A DNA stretch of 64,000 nucleotides from positions 16,216,001-16,280,000 of the forward strand of contig NC_135250.1 in assembly GCF_964204865.1 (NCBI RefSeq), read 5' to 3'. This DNA is from Styela clava (lineage: Eukaryota; Chordata; Ascidiacea; Stolidobranchia; Styelidae). Positions 49,919 to 62,645 of this stretch are shown here, one piece after another. The notes beneath the pieces were generated by a model. That model had not been told where the DNA came from and did not search any database. It saw only the letters and a list, made by a program, of their open reading frames with translations. The position numbers and the translations under genes were made by a program. Numbering within the stretch: the stretch's first letter is position 1; each line of letters opens with the position of its first letter.

Positions 49919-52900
49919 TTACTCCTCGTTATTCTCTTTTTCTTCGGACGTATCTTCATCTCCTGGACGCAAATTGATTTCTTCGACAGGAGTCGATTCT
50001 TCAGTCACTTTCGGCATTTGTGCTTGCATCAGCGGTACAGGCTGATTGAAACCTGTTTCTATTCTTTCGATTTGTTTGACTGTAGATGGCCCGGTATCAG
50101 GACTGCTACAACTCACAAACAAGTCGATCGTAAAATATAAATACACAAACAAGAATCGAGGAAGATTTCTGGTTTAAAATCTTTGATGCTAGAGTCGAAC
50201 AATGCCTCGAGGACTTTGACAAACTTAATGAGTGTTCTAAAAGATCCAAAAAAGCTGAACATACGTGTGTATATTGACTTGTCAGGAGCGACGAGCATAA
50301 GTAGTCAACAAAAAGATTTGCTGGAGAAAAGGGGATGACCTAAGGTTATAAATTTTATAGATGACATGGGAATTCTTGCAAGCAGTTCTAAAATAATTGG
50401 ACAAAAGCCCCTTTCTTTTAAATTGAACACTGGTTGATAAATAACAATTATTCCAACTCTCTAAGCATTTAAGTCGTTCAAACCTAAAACAGGCTAATGA
50501 CAGCACAAACACAGAGATATGAAAAACTAAATTTCACTAACACATCAAAATGATTTTTATGCGATGTATCTTACCTACTATCCATCGGACGATCTATTCT
50601 GCCTCTGTGAATCTGAATATGATTAACATTAACAGTGTCATAAATGGTTGTATAAATAGCTATATCAGTCCTGATAATAAAGTTGTCATGGTTTGATTGG
50701 TCGGTCCAAATTTGGGGGTGGTAGATATTTTGCTATTAGCGATACGACTATTTGTAGCTTATAAAAGTGTGCACTAGTATTTACGCCACCCTCGGGCTAT
50801 TCAAATACAATTATATACAGTATATCCAAATTAGGAATTAGAGTGTGGAATTTCTGTGTTCACCCTCTGTAGGGGTGTGGGGAAATCACTGTTGCACAGC
50901 CTTTTTTAGGTAATAAGGTTACACAAGTCACATCACAATTCACAGCAAATGGCCTGCACTATATAGATGTCATATTGCTGCGTTCAATTCCTCACCAATG
51001 ATTTTTTCATCCTATTCCCGTAACCTCCAAATCTGTAGTATACAGTTGCAACAAGCACAGCACAGAATACGATAAGACATGAAAAAACAATTCCAGCAAT
51101 TTCTCCCTCTGACAAACCGCTACTTGAGGAGTCGGTTGGTAATGCTGTGCTGTTGTTCACAGACACTACTACCGTGACAACTGTGGTAAAAAGTAATTGG
51201 TTCATATTCGGAGAGAATTTTTAAAACACAAAGCAATTTAATTTCCTAAGATTTACATTTATATGCGGCACGTTGTTGAGGGGTTTTTCAAAAGCATATC
51301 ATATAATATTTTAAAATATTGTTTATTTATATAAAACTTTGTCACACAAGCAAACGATATAGTGTATACACATTCCTCAAATAGGGTCATGTGAATATAG
51401 GTTTAAATTAAAGAACAATGAAATAGTGTATGATAGATCAACATACCTTCTTGAATTTGTATAGTGAAGGTAAACTCAGTCGAGACGGATGCATCACCTT
51501 GCAACGTGATATACAAATACACTGTGTCCCCGCCGCCGTGATGGTCTACTTCTTCAAGAGTCGGGACGTATTTAAATTGAACTTCTTGATTTGGACTGGG
51601 CACTGATAAACTGTAAGATATTTATACAAAATTTTTTTTTATTAAAACCAGCGTATTTTTATAAGAGATGTACATCATTTTACCCTGCATTCCTTTTTTT
51701 ATTATTAATAAGCACTTGCTTACTAAAAGTATCTATAAGTTTGTTTTCAGAAGTTCCGAGGATATAGTTGTGGTATAACATAGACACTGCCACAAATTAT
51801 TTTTGGTGATTCTTTGTATCTTTCGAATGGAGATTACTACTCTGAATTATTCCAGGTGTACTATATATACCGTGTTTCCCCGAAAATAAGACCTACCCTG
51901 AAAATAAGACCTAGCCTGAATTTTGAAAATGATTTTAATATAAGCCCTCCCCTTAAAATAAGATGTAGTCGAAAACGCGAATATTTTTTTGACCTAGTAC
52001 TAGTCGATAGCAAGAAATCTCTCCTACACGTTTTAAATGATTGATAATCTATGTTTTGCAGTTATTTTGAGTTAAAACGTTGAGTTAAAATATTTATAAG
52101 TAAATGGATATCGTTGTTCATATTTTGTATATTTGAAAACTTTGTATTTCTCTACTTTGTAATTTTGTTTTTGATAAATGAAAATATAAGACATCCCTCG
52201 AAAATAAGCCCTAGTGCTATTTTTCGGAAGAAAATTGAAATAAGACCCAGTTTTATTTTCGGGAAAACACGGCAGCTACTGAAGTTCTGATGTAGGCTAT
52301 GTTTGTACGTGAGTTTCACATATTTTTTCAAATAATTCAATCAAGTTTTAATTCTCAATCAAAAATAGGCTTGCGACTTGTTCATGTTCTACAGAAAAAC
52401 GGAGTCTAAACTTGTGAATTTCAATGACCTACGGAGTATAGCATAATTTTTTTTAATATCAATCGCCATTGGTTCGTTGTAGCAAGCTGGCATTTTGGCT
52501 TATTCTAATAAACCGTTCTACATTGCGTAACCTTGATTGTGAAGCATATTTTAAATCACTTATCATGCTAATAAAGGTGATGAAACCAACTATAGAAATT
52601 TAAAAAAAAGTGTACGTGTAATCGTAGTTGGCAGATGTTGGCTCCGTAATGATTGCCGAGTAATATAAATCCATCGTTCCCTGTGTTGTTGCTACGTTGG
52701 TATCGATTCCAGTTGAATTTACGAGCAACCTAATTGATCTGCGAATTATAAAATGCTAAGAGTGCTCGGAGGATAAAGATTTTCGAGTTAAAACTTTCTA
52801 GTTTCTAGTATTCACTATTTTACATAGAGCGCTTGAGAATCCAAGAGCTACGGTAATTAGTAAATTACATAGTACAAAAACAAACAAACTGCGATATATA

Positions 52901-55900
52901 TATAAAAAAAAATTGCAATATATATATTAATATCAACAACACCATATCCCATATTGACTATTTTACATAGAGCGCTTGAGAATCCAAGAACTACGGTACT
53001 TAGTAAATTACATAGTACAAAAACAAACAAACTGCGATATATATATATATAAAAATGACAATATATATATATATTAATTTCAACAGCACCATATCCCATC
53101 CATAAGATTTTGACCGAGATTCGAATATAGATTTTTGACTGCTGCCAAACAAGGCCCCGGAATGCGATAAAAATACTACCTTGTTTGTCCTGGATCGATG
53201 GTTCCTGAAATTACCGTTGCATCCGATGGTACAAGAGCAGTATCTGTTGAAAAGTAGCAAAGCATGGAGATAGTAACAATATTAAGATGAGACAACAACT
53301 TTAAACATGAAGTAGAATTTTTAATTGATGTTCACTAAAACAACAGAAGCAGTAAGGCTATCTTGTGGTCGGAAATACATCATTTTGCACTTTTCGCCCG
53401 GACGATATAATGATAGCCGCAACTAACAATAAGGTTATTCAAAATATTCTTGCGTTTTACAACTAATGGTTTCCCTGCTACCTGGTAATGACAGCAAGAA
53501 TACCTTCAGATCGTGATTTAGTTATTGGCCTGAATATGAATTTTATATGTAACCTGAAACTTGCGCTCCAAATAAAACGGTTATAACTTTTGTGCATTTC
53601 ATTCATAAACATGTATACGCAACTTCGAAGCATAGATAGGTCGCAGTTCACCTGCACAAATCCGCCGTGTAATGGCGTACTCCATATCAGTAGCTGTCGT
53701 AAAAGTGCTTCGTTGAAACACATGGTCAGTGACTTGCGCTGTTGCTGTCAAATTCAGCTCAGCCTAGAGTAATAATATAAAAAAGTGATGCGCAATATCC
53801 AATGCTGTGAATCAATAGTGACAGTTGTTGGGACTTGTTTGCAAAAAAAATGATTTTTTAATAAAATTAATGTCGTCGAATTGGTTCATGGGTATTACAG
53901 TAGCTCTGTTACATACTCACCAGTGTGGCAGCACCGGTCATTCCCACTGCAATAACATTGACGGCCGCTGACGAAGCTGCTGATGCAACACTTTCTATGG
54001 AGTCAATACTGTCACCGGCTGTAAGCAGACAGAGCACCTGGAATGTAATCATTGATGATTTTTAAATTTATTTTCATTTTTTATACCTATGCGCAATATT
54101 GCATTTAATACGGTGCACTCTTCAAACCTGCGGAGTGCCCGTATCCCATCCTTTGGCGCCATTTGTATTCGAGAAGACACTAGGGAGAACGCTAGAAACG
54201 GATGAACCGGTCACACGCGATCCAGAAATAAGTTGCAAGGTCGAAACAATAGATACAATATCAGCTTCCGATGCAGAACCATTGAGATATGCTGCAACCT
54301 TGAAAAACAAAAATTAGAAGTACCAAGGTGATTCATTTTTATATTAGTTTGTCGCACATCGCCACCACCACGTTGCTCCCGCAACGTTATCAATACATCA
54401 CGCCCTGTTTAGGCTGCTACAAACCTTGACTTACATTTCTTATTGGAATGCGGGTAATAACAAACAAAAAAATTTACAATAAAAATCAGTAACATACATA
54501 TAGGCATATTGACTCACCTTTACGAGACTCGAGTATTGGGCAACTCCAACCACCGTAGTGTTAGGATTTGAATCGACTTTCAATTGTTTTATGACGTTTG
54601 TCGTAATAGTTTTTGCACTGGTAAAATATGTCTCTCCACTGATCAGAGAACTATCAATAAGAAATACAACATCTCTTTGTGGTTTTGAACAACCTGCGAA
54701 GATAATGTTTTATTAGAAATACTGATGTTTGCATCAATTACTCTAAGTCAGCGGTTCCCAAACTATGGGTCGCAAAAGGAATCTTAGTGGGTCGTGAAAA
54801 GATGTGGAAAGCTTTGATTAATTATACTGGGTATTAGGATCGGTGCCGACTCGATTACTTAAATCTTCAAAAAAAAATTTAAATTGAATTAAAATTCTAA
54901 TCTCTGAAAGTTTCCTTTTTACGATCTTCTCAGAGAAACAAAATTTGCTACACAAAGAATGACCATGTGAATTTTTTACGCATAGCAGTTTTGTACATTG
55001 TACAGCTCTTCTTACAGTGTTTCCCCGAAATTTAGACAGGATTTAGATTTATTTTGAAGAATAACACTAGTTTTCTTTGGAAGAGGCCTTTTGGGTTTTT
55101 TATCAAAAATAAAATTACATTGTAGAAAATCACGGGGTTTTTTAATGAACATTATATAAAAACCGACATCCGTTGTTTTTATCCTATATATATACAAAAA
55201 TCAAGTGACAAATATCATAATTGTGATTGTGACATCACACAATCTTGAATAGTGGTGTGGTTACCTCAGGTAATTGAACCTTTCCTCTCCTACACATTTT
55301 AAATTTATTTTATTGGTAGAGTTTAATTAAAATCATTTTAAAAATTCGAATTAGGTCTTTTTTTTCAAGCCAGGTCTTATTTTCGAGGAAACGCGGTAGT
55401 TTTGCGATGATTAGCCATTGCTGTGTTCTGTGTTATGTCAATTTGTTTCCTACATCAATGTTTTATTAATTTAGTTAAATGGGTCGCCATAAGCTGTGGT
55501 AATAAATAGTGGGTCGCAACCTAAAAAAGTTTGGGAACCACTGCTCTAAGTAGTTCTTTGTATATTGGTATATATACATTTAGTAAAACTAAACCGACAT
55601 GTTTACGTTGAGTGATTTTACAAAAATCTGAGCTTGATCGCATATAATTGAATTGATCGGACCAGTAATATACCGAACATGACAGCAAACACAAGAAACA
55701 CATAGATAAACAGGACTCGATAAATATTACCTTTGCCTTCATTAACTGCATCAAGGGCATTTGCACCTGCAGGGTTTTGCATCCACACTTTTTATCATCC
55801 GCAAATATTTTGCACCCATGAACATTTGCACCCGTAATTTTCACGCATGGACCTTTGCACCCGTAATTTTAAACCCATGAATATTTATTTGTGTTTCAAA

Positions 55901-58900
55901 CGAAACGAAATTTCAGTTTTTTATTAAATATAATGATATATATATGTAATGGTTGCAGTCGCGACGTTTATAGTAATTATTATATGGAATAGGTTTTCCC
56001 AAACTTTCTGTTAATCGGTAGCCTTTGGGCAATTTTTTACCCACAAAATTTTCATATTTTACTGCGCTACTAAACTAAACCTGCTTCAGTGTTGAAGGAT
56101 AGGATAGGATTACATATTTACCCCGGGGGAGAGGAAAGCCGATAAGACGGCTTAATCATATGGCGAACCACGGCCTCTCGTCCAGGTCGTGTATGGGATT
56201 AGTTAGCTAGTTATTTGTTTTTCGGAAGCATGGACTTGATTGGACAAAGTCATGTGAACTGCAAAAATAGACTTCAATTTTACTGTAGTTGTAGTTAAAG
56301 TTTCTACTAGGGTAAAATGTGATTTTCCAAAGACTTTTTAAACTCATGTATTCAAATTTTTATTGTCGGGAATAAAAGTTAAGAAAAATATATCCATATA
56401 CTCAGTCTAATCCACGCCTTTAACGGTAAATGCACCTCAGTTTGGGAACCACTGATATATACCATTGATATATATATTAGTGGAATCGATTAGAATCGAT
56501 TTCGATGCATTGGAATCGATTCTTAGGGTTAAAAGTTGGTTGCAAACACGGTATAACGTTTTGTCTCAAGTCCTTCACATACATGTATAAACTGCTATGT
56601 TGAGTTGCTACGACGCCGGAAACTTCATTATATTTTTACAATCTCCTCTCACTCGCTCGTTTGCGCGAATGAGGGACGCATGCCAACGGCAACAAAAAAA
56701 CTTATCAAATATCACAGTTGTCGCCCAAAAGTACCTCTGTGTCCCAGCAACATCCGCTGCATCAGAAAGGGCATTAATCTTCGCGGAGCTTATCGTCTCC
56801 AAATTACGATCCAGACTCACAGGAAGACATGTGAACGGATTGAACTTTTTAAATTGCAATAAATTTTCGCTATGACAGTAATTATTTTAACTTTAAGTGG
56901 ACATATAGATCGTTTTTTTATTATGTTATTATTATTAGAATTCATTTTTTTGTTCTCATCATGATAAAATATATGTTCTCATTACCTACTGCACCAATTT
57001 CTTTGAAATTTTCAGTGGTTAAAAATTGTATTTTTCTTTAGAAGGCTATTGCGTTTATGTATTTCAAAAATGTCTGTGGGCTAAAAGGGATACTTTTTTG
57101 ACACGTAGTCGACATAACGACCGTTTCAATAATATGTTGTTATTATTGCTATTTTCGTCATCATCATTATAAAATCGCTTTCGCTTCGAATACTGGACCA
57201 ATTGCTTTGAAATTTTCAGTGGTTAAAGTTTGATTTTTTTCCAGAAGGCTATTATTTTTATTTATTTTCGCACTGAATTTTCTATGAATCCTATGAGATC
57301 TGATATTTCATTCAAAATTTTGCCGTTCTAAAATTTACTCATGGGAACACTGTTTTAAAACTTATTTCAAGCGGTTGCGTGATCGAGCCTGCAGGTACGG
57401 TACTGCTAAGTTGATAAGAGCAAATTGAATTGAGTTTTTAAAGGCCAGAAAAGAACCGTTCCACGCTCGAATAGCAGGCCTACAGTACAGCAACAGGTAA
57501 GGTACCGTACGGTACCTCTGTGGATTACGCTCTCATCTTTTCGTTACAGTTCTGATGTGAACAACATAAATTTTGTAGCCTACCTTATTTTTTTTTCTTG
57601 ATAAGAGGAAATGAATTGAGTTCTTGATGACAAGGAAGAACCGTTCCGCGAACGAATATCAGGCACTGGTAAGTTACCGTACCGTACCGCATATGATTAT
57701 CGGGGAATCGATATTTTCTTTTTGTTTAGCCCTGGTGCCGTAATGGAGAAGTGACTCGGATCACTTGGTACTTCCATTCCCGTTGAAAATTGGATGGAGA
57801 AGAACAGATCATTACCGCAGGAAATGAAAGAGCTATGAAAGTCCCTGTACCGTTATTTCTACCCCGATTCAGGTGCTGGTAAGTTAAAGCATATGATTTT
57901 GGGACGTTTTTACGGGAAATGTTTGACCATATTTACGGTTTGACTGCGGTACCTGATCCGATAATACAGAAGTGACTCAAATCATGTGATATTTGAATTG
58001 ACATTCGCGGTTTGACTTTGAATTCACGGTCTCCCGATACAGGTACTAGCAAGTTACCGCATATATATGAGTTTTGGGGAATTGGTCTGTGTGTCCATAT
58101 ATTTGAGCATTGCTCTCTTGTTTGTTTGTGTGATTTGGTCGACTGTGACAGGTGGAATATCCATACTACTTAGATTAGGCTTTCGCGTGCATATATTTGA
58201 ACATCGCCCATGTGTTTGATTTCATATGGTATTGTTTAAGTGGGTATTTTTTCTCGGTAAGCTATGTCGAGGAATCGAGAATCGACAATTTAGGAATCGG
58301 ATAAGAATCGAATGCTTCTAAGTAATCATACTTAGCATACTTACTGATATATAACCATCAGCGTACACGAAAGGGATCGTTTTGGTAACTTATGTAGGCT
58401 TTCTTACCACCATGTTAGCAATGCTGGTTGTGTAATTACGATTTATTGGACAAAGTCTGGTATCTGATGCATAAAATAATACATAGTTACCTGTTAGAAT
58501 GGGTGAGATCGCTGTTGTGAAATCAGAGATTAACATATTCTCATCAGCTGTATGGAGATAAATGGCCCACCAAATTCCCTGGAATTGAAGGAATTGTGAA
58601 TAAAAATTAAAGTAGATCAGCAGAACCCATCTAAACTATAAAACGTAGCCATACAGCTATAAATAGTTTAGTTACCAAGTTGTCGATATCATCCTGAAGA
58701 GTGTCACCAATTTCCCAATAGGCAATATGTAGTCTCTGAGCAATCGCTGAATACAAGGGAATGTCTAAATCAGCATAGGTTACTTGAGTCCAATCAATAT
58801 TGAAAGAAGTTTGTATTCCAGAATAGTAAGATGAAACATCATAAGTAGAGTCTGATATTGCTGTGAATGCATCGCTGTTGACCTGTTATTTGAAAGATTG

Positions 58901-60407
58901 AATGAAACGAATCGATCAGTGTTAAGTGTATTTAAACGTGTTTACTGGACAAAATGTTGCGACTGCAACGCTATATTATTGGTAATATTATAATTCTATC
59001 GTTTCTGTGTATAAAACTGGTAGTCGAATGCGATAGGATAATAACTGGATTGAATACTGATTAGCTCCTTACGGATACTTGAGAAGTAGTCGACCATACT
59101 TCAGACAATAAAATTCACCAAAGCATAACGTTACGAACGGTTCCATTACATTTGAACCCACGTACATTTGAGCCCATGACAATTGCACCTGCATACTATT
59201 GTACCTATGGTAAAAAAAATTGTTTTACGAATATCTGAACCCATACTAACCCATGGGTTTTAGCACCCGCATATAGATTGAAACCGCGGATATACACATG
59301 GGTTCAAATGTACGTTGGTTCAAATGTACGGTCACCGTTACGACTTACGTCCTACCCCATTGTTCATCCTTCACTAATATTATTCATTGTTTATTATACC
59401 AATTTTCTACATATATGGAAAATCTATCTATGTATATAGAGCTTTCGGTGAACATTACAAATCTGCCCATCCATGCCCCAAGCCCCAACACCATGATTTT
59501 GATCAATAAAATATTTATTTACAGCCCAGATGCCTCCGATATTTTGTGAAGCAAGTTCGGCTCCGTCTTTTGTGTCAGCATATGCCGAGTAGCGTATCAA
59601 ATTGAAATCCTCCTTGAAAATTCCTGCAAAAGAGATGGCAAAAGCCCTTATTTCACATAAGTGAATGAATGACATGAAAATTTTATACCACCAAACCGGG
59701 ATATGCCTCTTTAACCTTTTTATAGCTTGTGTACGAGTAATCGAGTATATATAGGATTTACGTATTGCATTAAAATGGCAGTTCGCTCCAATTCTAAATC
59801 AGCATGGCCTGGTGGGTTTGGCGAAAAACCATGTTATATTCCCGAATATGAAATTATTGCACGCTGGTATCACTGCTAAAAATTCCAATAATGCGTCATA
59901 AATATGAAGGGCGTGGTGGATTCACCGCAAAATAACGTTCCACTAATGCGTTGACGGCGAAAGAATTATTCCGAAATAGCATAAAAATACTAATGTGATA
60001 GGCAATAAATTTTACCATGATCGTATCTAATTGGGTAGGCCTACATATGACTTTCATTATGACAAATCAAACCAAAATGTTGTCTACATTTATTATGCTT
60101 AACCACAACATCATTCGATTACAAAAATTGCAATGCCACAACGCCGTGTTGATAATTTGTGGTGAACACATTCTATGCAGAATATTTAGTTAATACAAAG
60201 TAAAGCGGTTTACTCACCTGAAGCGTAGATTTTTGAGACACATGACTCCACAACCGCTGTCCCAGTAGAACCCTTTACAAGAGTATTGTCCACAGCGAAA
60301 CATGGGTTTGAAAGTATCAATACGACGAACAATGTACTCAATCTTGGACTTTTTGTGGTCATTTCAATATGGATAAGATCGACAATTCCCTCAAAAAGTT
60401 TGGACAT
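49919..60407 (-). CDS. Type I membrane protein: lysozyme-like domain plus VWA domain, 14 exons
   Basis: Exons: 60218-60407, 59523-59623, 58676-58882, 58491-58578, 54518-54693, 54128-54298, 53921-54037, 53652-53763, 53180-53243, 52616-52738, 51447-51610, 50996-51180, 50575-50612, 49919-50105; all GT/AG, phases agree, 640 residues. Signal/leader about 1-39 (LSTLFVVLILSNPCFA). Lysozyme-like domain about 45-165 (NIGGIWAVNSDAF, FNIDWTQVTYADLDIPLYSA), a module I know from other invertebrate VWA proteins; the position of its usual catalytic Glu holds Asp80. VWA domain about 196-387 (RDVVFLIDSS ... LLTAGDSIDS) with a degenerate metal site (Ile213, Ala318). A beta-rich membrane-proximal region (388-504) is followed by a TM helix 532-553 (IAGIVFSCLIVFCAVLVATV) and an acidic cytoplasmic tail. 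Exon 12 can instead read through its donor to a stop at 50984 (569 residues). Likely an adhesion or recognition receptor; ligand unknown. Confidence 0.82.
50711..50891. repeat. Intact copy of the G-rich repeat seen at 40.2/41.4 kb
   Basis: GGGGGTGGTAGATATTTTGC and GTAGGGGTGTGGGGAAATCACTG match the two outer parts of the sequence interrupted at 40,330-41,232. It lies between exons 12 and 13 of the VWA gene. Confidence 0.65.
51869..52273. mobile_element. AT-duplicating MITE (ACCGTGTTTCCCCG ends)
   Basis: Left end ACCGTGTTTCCCCGAAAATA; right end TTATTTTCGGGAAAACACGG. 405 bp. Left flank is AT; right flank has diverged. Intronic in the VWA gene. Confidence 0.75.
52811..53101. repeat. Two tandem copies of a 146-bp unit
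   Basis: ACTATTTTACATAGAGCGCT starts at about 52,811 and again at about 52,957. Both units contain a TATA-rich tract of different length and end CACCATATCCCAT. Intron between exons 9 and 10 of the VWA gene. Confidence 0.88.
54749..55543. mobile_element. hAT element, perfect 8-bp TSD, carrying a nested MITE
   Basis: Ends CAGCGGTTCCCAAACTATGG and TTTGGGAACCACTG with perfect TSD CTCTAAGT (54,741-54,748 and 55,544-55,551). Subterminal GGGTCGC on both sides. 795 bp, of which about 384 belong to the nested MITE. It lies in the long intron between VWA-gene exons 4 and 5. Confidence 0.92.
55014..55397. mobile_element. AT-type MITE nested in a hAT element
   Basis: Left end ACAGTGTTTCCCCGAAATTT and right end TATTTTCGAGGAAACGCGGT. 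Same family as 51,869-52,273 and 10,384-10,721; the flanking AT has eroded. Confidence 0.65.
55735..55885. repeat. GCACCC-type internal repeats
   Basis: Several units such as ATTTGCACCCGTAATTTT and TTTGCACCC(A/G)T in direct array. Similar text is in the MITE at 59,148-59,327. Confidence 0.6.
56096..56236 (-). repeat. Partial tRNA-derived SINE (3' part) with GGATA tail
   Basis: The tail GGATAGGATAGGATTACATA and the body GCCGATAAGACGGCTTAATC are from the 3' half of the SINE. The tRNA-like head is absent. Confidence 0.8.
56478..58320. mobile_element. Decayed hAT element with AATCGATTCTT-type ends
   Basis: The left end TAGTGGAATCGATTAGAATC resembles the right end on the minus strand (TAGAAGCATTCGATTCTTAT). 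A transposase C-terminus is at 56,700-56,875. The interior contains a duplicated block of about 210 bp (TTGAAATTTTCAGTGGTTAA at about 57,001 and 57,209) and several GGTAAGTTACCG-like repeats. The TSD is not clear. Confidence 0.5.
56597..56875 (+). pseudogene. hAT transposase C-terminal fragment
   Basis: 92 codons. ITVVAQKYLCVPATSAASER, then ALIFAELIVSKLRSRL and a terminal VNGLNFLNCN, is the ZBED-type hAT dimerisation domain (A..YL..PATSA.SER...A..I....R..L......L.FL..N). The catalytic part is absent. Relic of the surrounding hAT element, inside an intron of the VWA gene and in opposite orientation. Confidence 0.8.
59148..59327. mobile_element. Short MITE with ACATTTGAACCCACGTACAT ends
   Basis: Left ACATTTGAACCCACGTACAT and right ATGTACGTTGGTTCAAATGT are near-perfect inverted repeats (about 24 bp). 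The interior has CCCATG / TGGGTT repeats. 180 bp. Located in the intron between VWA-gene exons 2 and 3. Confidence 0.7.
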
Positions 60408-62637
60408 AATAAATTGAACTAGAGTTTTAAAAACAATAAAATTATTTAAATATAGGAATTGCTATAGGCATATATTTTCTATTCAATACAATGACTCTGG
60501 GACACCTCAAATTTGCATTTATGGACACCGAAAAAACAACAACAATCCTATATTTATTTTTATATACACAATACATATCCATAAGCAAGAATACAGCACA
60601 TGTGCTCGGTCCTAGTTCTTTTGGACCTAAAATGCACAGCCAGCACATATACCTGACATTTATTCCTTTAGAACCCATGAGTGTACCCATTAGTTGAATT
60701 GTGTACGATTCATTATGTATAATTCCTGACTCAACACAGCATCCAACGTACTACTCGAGTCTTCTTTAAAAATAAAAAGATTTATCATACGGAAAGGCAT
60801 AAATAAAAATCAATATTTTCATAACGATGACTTGGGTTACACAACGCACAACAAGACAATAGCAAAATATAATGTTACATGAAAGCCATAAATAACAGAG
60901 ATTTCATTGTGTATCAACTGACTCGGATGGAGAATGTCTAATCATAATGAATGTTGAATATCAATGTATTTATATATATATAGAAATTTGTACAGAGGCT
61001 TTGCGTTTCTGGTTTTTAAGCATCAACGCCTTGCCTGTAGATCCAGGTGTGTTGAGCCAAAACCGATTTTCTATTCATTTTCGGACACGACGTGTGTATA
61101 CTGTATATAAATTGTATTGCTAAATGCTTGTTGTTGCTTGTTTTCAAAAATGTTATTGTTTTTAATTTTTGTACATAATCCGTCATTACACTTATCATCA
61201 GGTCCCCGCGGTTTTCGCAATTACATCGCGGTGATTTTATGTTTGCAGGTAAAAGTCGTACACGCTGTGACCTTTATTGAGAACTCACTACAGCTCATCC
61301 CACAACCGATTACATAGTGCAGCCCGGTTTAAAGAAGATGCAGTTTGTAACAACACTAGTCGTCCACCTTCTCCACCGGTTGCTTCCATATATAGCGATC
61401 TCCTATTCCCAAGCATATCCCGTTTGGTTAACACGCAAAATCCAGCTAGCGCTTTGTGTCGTATCCACGCAGATGCTGTTTGTTCCTCGAATCTGTGCCG
61501 CTAAATTTACGGATGAAACTTACCTATAATGGGAAAAGCCAAGTTTTCTGACCCCCGTTGCACGTCAATTTGAAACGTTGGAGTCAATAACTTGATCCGA
61601 TCACCAACATGAAGTAAAGTTATGGTGCGCAGAATGATTATGCCATTCTTGTAGAATTTCTTTTGTATAATATAATGCTCCTACCGCAGCATAAGTAAAT
61701 AAACCGTAAAACTAAAACTGGGTGTCAACCAGCGACAACGAAAGTCGCAACCTTGAAAGCATATAACTGAAATATGCGCATAAGAGCAGAGAATTTTGCA
61801 TTGCAGAACCTACAAATTACATCTATCTATTGAGCATTATTTCCATCGCAAGCGACAAGTGCAAAAATGGCTAGTTTGCAAAATCTTCGCCTTCCAAACA
61901 CCCGCCTGTATTGATTTAACTCCACAAACGTCCTCCACCACAATGTCCCTACATATATATATATATATGAAATGATAAGAAGCAGTACTCTAGGATTACG
62001 GAAACAGTTTACAAACTGGTTTCCTGGTTAAAAAATAAGTTTATTTCAGTATAGCAACGAAGGCCCCAATCTCCTCTGTTTGACATATTTTGATGATTAG
62101 AATTACACAAAGCATATTAATTCCAAGTCAAGCGAACGATGTTCAGGATTTTCCATTCGAGAAAGGTAACTGGATATCGTCCAGTTTCCATAACAGACTG
62201 TTGCGTGTATAGTTACGTGGTTTGTCCCTATACAGTCAAAAATACGACGAAAACCTAATTAGTGTGGCATGGAATTTGAGTCTGAGCCTAGTGGCGCCAT
62301 GTTCGATGAAAGATCATACAATTGAAGAATTCGGTGCGTTTATTGAGTAAATTATGGTGATATCTAACAAGGCATAAAATGTGCAGGGAAAAGTGGGGGA
62401 AGTTGGGACACCTTGTTTCATTTTTTGAACTCTATAACCTGTATAATATCCATTGGATATTACATGGCTAATGTAGAGGCGACACTCCATTCTACCACCA
62501 AAATGCTTTGAAAAACTTTTGTGAAGTGTCCCACTGCACTTCACAGGTGGGGCACATTTGGACTCAGCCCGGCGCACTATTGGGCAGTCTATTAAATTAA
62601 ACAATATATGTCGTTAAAAAATAGCAATAAATCAGCA
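60408..62637. other. Upstream region of the VWA gene
   Basis: This region should contain the receptor's promoter and any 5' UTR exon, but no core promoter motif can be assigned. Frames at 60,442-60,690 and 61,277-61,529 have no domain. A TA microsatellite lies near 61,955. Confidence 0.4.
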
Positions 62638-62645
62638 TCATTATC

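Noticed and set aside
57400..58070. Possible coding or regulatory array from repeated GGTAAGTTACCG motifs
   Set aside because: Repeats are diverged, non-periodic and inside a decayed hAT element; no frame persists across them.
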